DNA of 64,000 bases, taken from Tenacibaculum sp. MAR_2009_124 (lineage in GTDB: Bacteria; Bacteroidota; Bacteroidia; Flavobacteriales; Flavobacteriaceae). The notes under the pieces were generated by a model, which searched no databases, was not told where the DNA came from, and worked only from the letters and a program-made list of their open reading frames with translations. Where the stretch lies: contig NZ_FNSF01000003.1 in the NCBI RefSeq assembly GCF_900105455.1, forward strand, positions 186,001-250,000, given 5' to 3'. This document shows positions 53,121 through 63,500 of the stretch, in pieces (positions within the stretch are counted from its first letter, which is position 1; each line of letters begins with the position of its first letter). A program made the translations under genes and the position numbers.

Positions 53121-53438
53121 ACTATTACTCTTTTAAGGAAAGAAAATAAACTATCTCGTGAAGATTTAGGTAAAATGGCAGGAACTTCAGGCGCAGTTAT
53201 AGGAAGGTATGAACGTGATGAAATTACTCCTTCTGTAGAAATTGCTAACAAAATAGCAATAGCTCTAGATGTTTCTTTAGACTATCTTGTTGGCAATAAC
53301 AATATTATTTTTAAAGATAAAGCCATTTTAAAACGTATTGAAAATATTACTAAAATGCCTGCACAAGAAAAACAACAACTTTTTAATGTTATGGATGCAC
53401 TAATACGTGACTTTAACGCTAAAAAAGCATACTCCTAA
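53121..53438 (+). pseudogene. XRE regulator gene truncated at its start by a repeat
   Basis: The frame TITLLRKENKLSREDLGKMA to DALIRDFNAKKAYS matches the intact XRE protein except that the first six or so codons are replaced by the repeat module ending AGCAGGGGCA. No ATG is left before 53175, which would drop the first HTH helix. A short protein from 53175 (87 residues) might be made and could act as a dimerising partner without DNA binding. The HTH proper (GTSGAVIGRYERDEITPS) is intact. Confidence 0.7.
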
Positions 53439-53508
53439 CAAACAAAAAACTACCTCACAATTTAATGTAAGGTAGCTTCTATATTTATTATTTATTTACT
53501 TACTCTTA
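53439..53508 (+). terminator. AGGTAG-type terminator after the truncated XRE gene
   Basis: ACTACCTCAC and GTAAGGTAGC form the stem around 53446-53477, followed by TTCTATATTTATT. The same hairpin follows most XRE 3' fragments in the island. Confidence 0.55.
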
Positions 53509-53545
53509 ACCGCCACTAGTTACAAACTAGCGGGAGCGGGGAAGG
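53509..53545 (+). repeat. island palindromic repeat R8
   Basis: The common hairpin is followed by GGGAGCGGGGAAGG, without the 36-bp module, and directly joins the XRE fragment at 53547. Confidence 0.65.
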
Positions 53546-53546
53546 A

Positions 53547-53678
53547 CAACTTTCTTCTTACAATAAAGAAATCATAAAACGTATTAATGATATTGAGAAC
53601 TTACCAGAAGAAGACAAAAACCACCTTTTTTATCTTATTGACAATCTTGTCAAAGCTGCTAAACTTAAAACCTTATAA
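53547..53678 (+). pseudogene. 43-codon 3' fragment of an XRE-type regulator gene, copy 2
   Basis: This encodes exactly the same 43 residues as the fragment at 44669-44800 (QLSSYNKEIIKRIND to AAKLKTL), nearly 9 kb away, with four silent differences. There is no start codon. An AGGTAG terminator follows. Confidence 0.7.
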
Positions 53679-53748
53679 AACATAAAAAACTACCTCACAA
53701 TTTAATGTAAGGTAGCTTTATTTTTATCTAATTCTTATTGCTTACTCT

Positions 53749-53811
53749 TAACCGCCACTAGTTACAAACTAGCGGTAACCCTTACTTTGACATACTCGCG
53801 CCAGCAGGGGG
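53749..53811 (+). repeat. island palindromic repeat R9 plus trailing module
   Basis: The hairpin of the CTAGTT/AACTAG form is followed by the module ending CTCGCGCCAGCAGGGG, as in R3. Confidence 0.7.
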
Positions 53812-53861
53812 AATAAATGGCTAATAATACTCTCGTTATTTAATTATACTTTCTTTTAATA

Positions 53862-53895
53862 CTTGCCATTACGCTGTCGCTAAATGTCAAGGTGC
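53862..53895. repeat. second repeat family, copy 2
   Basis: This 34-base element matches 45326-45359 except at two positions and again lies between an XRE-remnant zone and an immunity-type gene. Confidence 0.6.
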
Positions 53896-53916
53896 TGGGG
53901 CGCGAGCTGGGAGATA

Positions 53917-54555
53917 TTATTTATCAATTTTTCCAACAGATTTTACTTTTCCTTCAATTGAATTAAATGATAAAACAAAATAATTTGACTTGTTATCCTG
54001 ATTATAAACGACTACATAAACATCAATAGTATCTTCTTTTTCTTTATCAAAGGAAAGCCCGTAAAAGTCTAACCCTATCGAGTTTGAAAAATTTTCTTTA
54101 CAAAAGTTAATATTTTCAATTTTATAATAATCCGAAAAGTATTCTTTTATAACCTTTCCTTCCTTCAAATCTAAAAAAATATTTTTTGTTTTTTCAATGA
54201 GTAATCGAGCTCTAGCAATATCATAATCCGAAATACTTTCTTCGAGTTCTTTAAATGATTTACTATCGAAATAATCGAAAAACACCTTACCCCCATCAAC
54301 TTTCTCAGTCCTATACTTAGACATAAAATCATCTACAAAAACAGCTAAAACAGGTGTAAAATATTTCTTTTGATATTTATCTAACTTACTATCGTAAATA
54401 CTTACAAAAGTATCCTTATTATCATAATTTATCGATACACTGCCAGCTTTTGATAATTCTTTTATTAAATCCAAATCGTTAGATAGAACATCAATTTTAC
54501 AGGAACAAGATGAACCAAAAACAATAAGCAAAAAAAACAACTTAAAACTATTCAT
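53917..54555 (-). CDS. lipoprotein, candidate immunity protein of the large RHS toxin
   Basis: The 212-residue product has a lipoprotein-type signal (KLFFLLIVFGSSCSCKIDV, lipid Cys at 17 or 19). The rest is a mixed alpha/beta domain I do not recognise. It starts 31 bases after the stop of the large RHS gene on the same strand. Polymorphic toxin genes are normally followed by their immunity gene, and a lipoprotein immunity protein would protect the periplasm or envelope. This suggests that the RHS C-terminal domain acts there. Confidence 0.65.
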   Translation of the reverse strand: MNSFKLFFLLIVFGSSCSCKIDVLSNDLDLIKELSKAGSVSINYDNKDTFVSIYDSKLDKYQKKYFTPVLAVFVDDFMSKYRTEKVDGGKVFFDYFDSKSFKELEESISDYDIARARLLIEKTKNIFLDLKEGKVIKEYFSDYYKIENINFCKENFSNSIGLDFYGLSFDKEKEDTIDVYVVVYNQDNKSNYFVLSFNSIEGKVKSVGKIDK

Positions 54556-54586
54556 TAATCTAATATATTTCTCAATTTATAAAATA

Positions 54587-57500
54587 CTATTTTTCATCTT
54601 TTCTATATCCAGGAGGGTACGACACATTCTCTGGTTCATAAATTTTAACTGAGTTTTCCTCACCTGGCTTATCCGTCATGAATCCAAATCTAAATTCAGT
54701 TTTATTGCTTGCACCAGCACTTAAGCTCTTCTTGTTAACAGGAATAGCAATATAAAATTTAGTATCAACATGTGAACCTTCTTTTTCTCTTCCTTCCATC
54801 TTTACTGGACCTATCTGAAGAAGAGTTGAAAATGTTCCAGATGTTGATGTTTTTACTCCGACGGTTAAAGGTATTTTCCTGATTTGAATCCCAAAATTAG
54901 CCTCGTTTTCAATTACTGGTTCTGCAAACAATTTAATTTCTGCATCTTTTTCTTTAGAAAAATATGTGGATGATTCCGAAAATTTCATTTTATTCTTAAA
55001 TGACCATATTATAGGTCCATCATCACTCCCCATATTGGCTTCAACAGAAGTTTCATTTTTATAACCCCAAAAGAAAAAGAATTCCTTTACCCTTCTTGAA
55101 AACTTCTTAGTTTGTTTGCTATAAGCAGCGTAATTAGAATCTTCTGCTGGTTTATAAGTTACTATATAATCAAAACCTTTTTTAATATCTGGACCTCCTT
55201 CATATCTATGTATAGTACCTTGATCTAAACTAGGTTGATTAATCTGATATTTTAAATTGTAACCACTTGTTTGCTTATCCCATACATAATGAAAAATAGC
55301 TTTCTCCAAACCTTCTAACTCTGTAGCATCTATAACTCTATTTTCACTAAATGAATATGGTGAATTATAGGCATAATCCTTAAATAAAGGATCTACCGCA
55401 AAAAACCTTCCCACTCTCGGGTCGTGCATTCTAAACTTATAGTTTATAGAATTCCCTTCCCCTTTTATTTCATCATCTTTCTCCTGTCCTTGGAAGCCAT
55501 ATCTATAAGAATCTGCTTGTCCATGCCTATTAGGTACGAACATACCAAAAGGATAATAATCATTATACGCAATAACCTCTGGTGTAAATATAGTATTTTC
55601 TGCGATAATATTTGTTCCTCCAGAAGTACTATTTGCAGGTGTACCTACTTTTATATCATATAAAGTAAAACTTTTTACATCTGTATTTCCTTGTTCATTT
55701 CGATACCAGTGTATATTTGTTATTATTTGTTCTGCTGTAAATGTAAAACTATAAGTATCTGATTGCCCAGCATTATGTACTTGACTAGTTATAACATTAC
55801 CAAATGCATTTGCTTCTACTTTGATATCAGACAATCCTGTTTCTAACGTATAAATTATTGTATATTCTTTTCCTGGATCAGAGAGCATTGTGTACGAAAT
55901 ACCTTCCTTATAATCGTTAGTTGTTGCTACTAACCTTCCTGCTTCAATGGTTGCTCTTGTTGCTAATGGATTCCAAGAATTATCATCATACAATGTTTCT
56001 AATCCTGAAAAATATGCCTCATTAAAATCATGTAGAACTTCTATGTTTTGTGAGCCTGTTCCTGCTACCAACTTACGATCCGTAATTACATTGATTACGT
56101 TTCCTAAGTGGTTGCTTAACTCATAACGCTTGTTCCCAACCTCTCGTACATATTGATTGTCGGGTATAATACTCGCCAGCTCTGTACTTGTTTTTAAACT
56201 TATATTAGCTCCTTGAATAATACTTGCTCCTGGTAGCAATTGAATCATATTTCCAGCAGTATAACTTCCCGTTGCCGTTGCTTGTACTGTATATGGACTC
56301 TGGTTAGATACCACAATGGCATTAATAGCCTCTTTGGTTACGCCTCCTGTTACTTCTTCTCCGTTTAAGTATAGGTTTTCTGCTACAGTGTTCTTCTTCG
56401 TATTATCTAACTCTAAAGCATCCGTAAGGATTCCTAAACGTGAACTTCCATACAAATGATGTTCTTCTAAATGTAATTTGTTTTGATCATTTTGGAATGA
56501 CTTCTTGTAAACTGCCATTACATTTCCTTGGGCATCTCGTACATAATAGGTTGTCACTTGGGAAGCACTGCGTCCAATACCACTATCGGTCTTTGAAATA
56601 CGGTTTCCTAATCCATCATAAGCAAAACTAATGGTTTGCGTGTAAACACCTACTTTCTTCTGAATTGATTTTACTTTACCACTTACACTCCATTCTATCT
56701 TTTCAATGCCTTGTGTTTTATCCTCTACTAACTGCCCTATCGCATCGTATTTATAGTTATGGGTATTCGTATTGGTAGGCGTATAGGTTATTCCTATGTC
56801 TGTTAAAGCTCTCTCTTGATCATCAATATCTGAACTAAAAATAGTTGCATTGGCTGCATCCTTTACCAAGGTTAACTGATTATTTTTAACACCTGTACTA
56901 GCATGAATATCATACTCATAACTCAGGTTATCCATTAACTCAGTAGTTCCATCTGACTTTAATGCTGTTCTGGTTAACGTTTCTAAGTTTCCATTACGAT
57001 CGTATCCATAAGAACTCTCAATATTAGTAGTTCCTGAAGCTCCTATTAAATGTGACTTCATGTTTTTAATACGATTCAACTGATCGTATTGGTAATGGTT
57101 ATATGCCGTTGGTAATGCTTTATTATCTAAATCTTGCATATTGGTAACCATTGCCTTGATATTACCATTGTATAAATCCTTGGTACTATGTGGCAAAGTG
57201 GTACTGCTAGTTACCTTTAAATAATCTGCAGCATTCGCCTTTCTTGCTTTATAGTCCTGATTAAAGTATGATAATGAATATCCATAAACATCCTTTCCTA
57301 CTTTATTTGCCAATCCATCTTTTCCAAAATCGGCCTCTGGTGTTAAAGCTTCTCCATTGACAGATTTTAACCAGCCTTGTAAAGTGTATACATAATCTAA
57401 TCCTTGTACTTGTTTATCTCCTAGTACTGTTCTGGCTAGCGGTCCATGTTCATAATACTTATAATCTGCATCTTTGTCCCAAAGTATCCCATCACGTGAA

Positions 57501-60500
57501 GTTTGTACATTTACAATTCTATTATCTGCATCGTATTCATATTTATGTATAAACTGATCTTTATGCTCTGGTTGGTATACCACCTGATTCACATTTCCAC
57601 TGATTAAATCGTAATCATAGGTTACAATCTTAGTACTTTGTCCTAAACTAACAAGGATATCATCATTGATCTTCGTTGCTATTTTCTCCACATTTCCGTG
57701 AACATCATAGCTATAATAAATAGCATTATCGTATTGGGTGATGTTACGGTCTTCCTGATCAACCTCATAATATAATACTGTTGCTACTCTATTTCGTAAA
57801 TTATTTTGAGTAATTGGTGCTTCTGCCCCCTCTGGTAAGAAATCGTAAATTGTTCTAGTTACTTCTTTCCTCACTGCAACATACTCAAAGTCTTGTACAA
57901 AAGTGGTGCTTCCTCTTAACGATTGACGTAATCTTCCGTTGATAATACTATATGAAAAACCTTGTCCTAAATCTGCTGGAGTTAATTCTCCTGCTTCTAC
58001 TATACGCCCTAAAGCATCATATTTTGTATAACTAAAAGTACCTCCTGCTGAAGCAGCTCCTGCTTGTTTTTCATTTTGAGAAGCAATAATACGTCCTAAG
58101 TTGTCATAGGCAAATCTTGTCTGACCTCCATCTGGAGTTCTTTGCCATACCAATTGATTTAATGAATTGTATCGATACTGAGTTTTATAGGTATGCTGTT
58201 GCGTTACTCTATCGACTCCTTCTGGTGGAACTGTTTGTACTAAGTTACCCGCTTGATCATAGTAGTATAATGTGTATTGATACTCCTTATCCTTATACTC
58301 TACAGTTAAACTTTCTTGTGCTGCTGCCAATGCCGCTGTTGTATACTCACGTATAAAACGAGCTCTTTCTTGTGCTAAATAGTTTAAGTAATTCTCATTG
58401 GTATTGGTACTCGATAAATTCTCCGCCAAATCAAGACAGGTGTCTCGTAAGGGTATTCCTTCAACATCTGTTGGTACTAAAGGTTTCGGTGGACAAACCT
58501 TTGGATTGGCTTTTCTGTAAACAATATTTACATAGTTTACCCATCCTCTCTTATCCGTAATACTAGTATCCAACAAGTAATCTCTATAACTTGAAATTAC
58601 CGATGCCATTTTATCGTACCCATAATTTAAATAGGTATTTCCAAAATCATTAAGAGATACGAAATATTTATTATCAATAGAACGCTGAACAGCTACTTCT
58701 GTATCTAGTGGTAGCATTACCTCTAAATAATTCAGATAATCATTGATAATGTATCCGAAATTCATCGCACAGAAATAATCTCTTCCTTCGTTAACTAAGG
58801 GATACTCTGGTAGGTCTAAATCCTTAAAGTCATTACTTAATGTATAGCCTTCAATATTGGTACCCATTACTTTATAGGTACCTCCATAACCATCATCTAA
58901 AGTTCGTTCAACAACACCCAACTCTTGCTCAAATCTCGCATATTCATTGTCACAACTCACCGGCTCCACTGGTTGTGGTATACAATTACAATCAGGTAAA
59001 GTAATCTCATCAGGGTTTTCTTCTACTGGTTCCTCTGGTGTAGGTATGGCAGCTCGAGTTAATTCGTTTATACTTGATCTTGCGTAAGAGAAAGACCTAG
59101 CTGTATTTAAAGAAGTTACCATCCCCGTTGCTTCATCTATTCCAGAATCTCTATTAAAATTTGATGTGGCGTTAAATGTGCGAGCACTTCGCACAGATAG
59201 AGCTCTTGGAGTAACATTAAAATCTATCGTTTTATTTATGTAATCACATACTTTAGGAAAGGAACCAACATAATATCCCTTTGCATCATTCCATGTTAGT
59301 TTTCCAGGATGAACCTGAAGATGACTTTCTTCAATTATCTCTCCTGTTTTACTCCTATATTTTAATTTTCCTATGAAATGATTTCTCCCTTCAAAAGGAC
59401 TTGTTTCATACTCTGATGGATCTAAAGTAAAATCTAATATTTCTTGAACATTATCCCATGAAAAGGTATTATTCCTCTTGACTAGATTAAAAAACAATGA
59501 GAAAAGAGTATCTACATTTCCCTGGTTGTTATAATACCAAACACCTAAATAGTTTGAATTGAATACAGATCTTTGATTGTAAAAAAATTTCGAGTTATGA
59601 GAACTTCCAAATTTAAAACTACTGATAAAATTATTCAAACTTGTTGACGAATGAACCAAAGAGTTCGTAAATTTCTCTCTACCTGTAAAAAACCATGTTC
59701 GATCTATATTAGGTTCCTTAATAATGTCATTTAAAGAATTCACTACATGATTCGTAAATTCAGTTACATTTGCTGGATGCGAAAAACACGATAGTAATTG
59801 TATATCACAAACATCGCCAATACCATCTTCGTCTGAATCTAACTGATCTGTATTTGCTTTAGTTGGACAGTTATCACAAACATCTCCAACTCCATCTTGA
59901 TCTGTATCTAATTGATCTTTATTATAATCCCTAGGACAATTATCACATATGCGTATACCATCTTTGTCATAATCCAATCCTGTACTGTCATCACAACTCT
60001 CATCACATAGATTACCTACACCATCACCATCTGTATCAAGTTGACTTGGATTATACGTATTTGCATTAGGATTTTGTGGGTCTGGTGGACAAATATCACA
60101 ACCATCGTCTACGCCGTCCTTATCTAAATCTTGCCCTGTAGCATTTTCTCCACATGTATCACAAACATCAACGTTTAAAATGCTATCATTAGGGAGTACT
60201 ATAATTTCTCCAATACCTGCTGTATCTATTCCTGCGCTACTATTTACAAATTGACATTCTCCAATAGCTAATTTGGTGGTTCCTGTAAATACATAATCTC
60301 TTGGACGTTGTCCGTCAATAACCTTTGCTAGAACCTCGAATTTATACAAAATACTTCCATCAGCCTGCTCCTCATAACCATCATAAAATACGTTTTCAAA
60401 GTTTTGTACTAACCATCCACTATTACCACTAACACTATAATTACTCCAGCTTAATCCTGTTGCACTAATATCTAAAACACAGATTTCTTTATCGTCAATT

Positions 60501-63500
60501 TTAATCGAACGAGTGTGTTCTCCTGTATTTACACTTTCTAAAGAAATTTGACTCTGTGATGGTATGTTTTCAAAATCTTGACCATGCACTCCTTCAAATA
60601 TACTTCTGGTTACGTACTGCCCTCTATAAACAACATCAAATCCGTTCAATGCTAATTTCTGGCCATTTTGATCACTTACTTCATCATTTACAATACCATC
60701 TAAGGTGTACTCTAAATCAAAGGCTTTTGGACACTTTCCTGTCTCTGCATATTGGTTATAACTACCCTCTGCTTGGTTCTCATCTAAAACAGTTTGAGGG
60801 TCCGATTGAGAATCATATAAATTATCAATAGGGATAAAACGCTTTTGGCGAGTTTTCCATAATGCGCTACCTTGACAATAATAAGTCCTGTCTGTAGCAA
60901 AAACTAAACTACTTTCAACATCATAGGCTGACAAAACTTTTAAATAGTTTCTAACTGTGCCGTCTCCTTCTCCTATACAATCATTTAAGAAACTTCTGTT
61001 TCCCGCTGCAGATAAACTATGAACATAATGGCTCAAGAAAACATGTTGAATTTTATGTTTCAATCCTATATAAAAGCTTCGGTAGGTAATCCATATTTTA
61101 TTCTTTATAGCATCAGAAGCAAGAGCATCAACTGTTGACCAACTAAAATTGGATACAGGCGTAAAATCGGTAAGACCATTATGTGTAACCGTAATATAAG
61201 CCGCTTGTAACATACCAATATCAATACCATTACGACTCATACCGTCATACTTAGTAAATGCAGAAGTCATTATTCGATTTCTCTGATCTCTACGCTGCTC
61301 ATCATAGGCTCCTTGCATAGATAAGATCAATTTAAAATATGGATCCTTATCTTGTAAAGTAGTCAACCCAGCTGTTAAACCAGCATCTTTTGCTAGTGCA
61401 TAAGACTCGATTTGATTAAGATATGAATCGTATCCATAAGTATTCAACTGAATATCTCTGTTTCCTTGAATCACTGAATTATATACACTAACATTACGCT
61501 TATGACATAATACTTGCGAATAACTGTAATATATATGCTCTGGGTGGTTAAATCTAAGCTGCTCTGCCCATGAATCTTGCCAATATCTTAGAAAATCATC
61601 TAAACGTTTCAACTTATGAGGACGTACATACTTCTTACCATCAATAACCTCATGATCATTTTCAACTAAGGTTTCGGGTTTGTTATTCTCATCTAATTCA
61701 ATCAAAAAAGGATTTCCATACTCATCTTTATAATATCTATATAAAGGATACCTCCATGTTTTTGGAGTTGAGAATGGGGAACTAATATTTACTATAGGTA
61801 ATATATTATTTTCATTGAAAACACTAAGTTCCCAACCATCTCCATTTTCTTCTGTTTGTCCATATTGACCTCCAGGCTTTAAATCTCCAAAAATCAATTC
61901 TTTATTGATGTCACACCCATCAAACTCCATCTGATAATCTCTACATGAAGCCTCACAAGCCGCCACACCTTCTTCAAATTGTTGTTGATAGGTCTTCTCT
62001 AAATTTCGTGCTAAAGTTGCTTGGGTATTTGTTAAAGTACTTGGAACCTGTAATACAGTTCCTTGATATTCAAAACCAAGGCTACTCGGGTTACTCGCAT
62101 CAATATCAAAATACGTATTTAATAAATCTTTTACATACTCTCTTTGAGCAGCATCATAAGCCTCTGCCGTATATTCATAAGTAATATTCTCATTAAAATC
62201 CTGAATAGCCCATAACTCATTCTGTTTTAAGTTAAATACATTTAAACTTAAATTATCCCATTCCAATTCTCCATCGGCATTATAACGAATACTTTCATTA
62301 GGATACTTGTCTGGCTGCGCTAATCTATCTAACACAAAACTGTTTTGTCTTTCTATATAGGTATTAAAAGAATCATAAGGTATATAATTATTATTATCAT
62401 CTTTACGATAGATCGTCATTTCAATACCATAGTCAAAAATACATAGCTGACATACATCCAAACATCCTGCTAAAGATATATTGGTTGCAAAAGCATTTGG
62501 ATCTACATAACACGTGCTCGTGCTATCTTTTAAACTTTCAATATATTGATCTGCAAAATAGTTTAAAGAATCCTTATTTACTTGTAGCTTTTTAGTCACA
62601 GAATAGGTTCCAATCTTAAGATTACTCAACTGGAAATTCTCTGTAACTCCTGTTGCATCTATTATTTGATTTCTTTGGATAGAATCTACATAGGAAGCTA
62701 TATACTCTGTGCCACATTCATCTTTTACTGAAAATCCGAAATCATATACAAACTTGTAATTCTCTGTGTTTAACGTATCACACTGAATCACATAATTAGT
62801 ATCCTTGTTAAAATTGTAGTTGAAGGTGAATTGAGTTCCATCTTCTGTTGCTATAACCTCCTTGGTTGAGAGTAATGTATCGTCTAAATTCGATGGGCTA
62901 TAAGAACTGGTTGATCTATTGTTTAAAATATCCGCCGTAAGGGTTTTGTGTAATACCCCTAGCGAATCTATTTCATCCTCTAAGGGTTTTAATGCATCTG
63001 GTGAATTCCCTTTTAAGGCTGTAGCAATAGTACGCCCTTGTGCATCAATATAACTAACACTGGCCTGACCATTAGGATCTATAACTGTATTTTTCTTGTA
63101 ATGCTTTAAATCACCTACATTAACGTCTCCAAATAATCGAGTAAGTTCTTCACGACTCATTGGTGTTTCATAAAAGTATTTCATCTCATGATCCGTTCCC
63201 AATTGATGTGTATCTCCTACACCTCCTTTTCTTCGAATCCTTCCTGTATTATCTGGGGTATATTCTATTTGTGAAAATGGAAATCCTTTCGCATCTGCAA
63301 CAAAATTCTGCCATCTGTTGGTCGTATCTTCCAATACATTGGCTGAATAATACTTACTTGCCCCTTTACTTGTTGACATCTCCGAACGTGGTGTAGCACA
63401 GTTCGGTAAATCTAAATCAAAATCTCTATAGGTATAAACCGAGTTGCTATTGTTTAAATTAAAACTATCATAATACTTCAATGTATCACTAGCCACTGGT

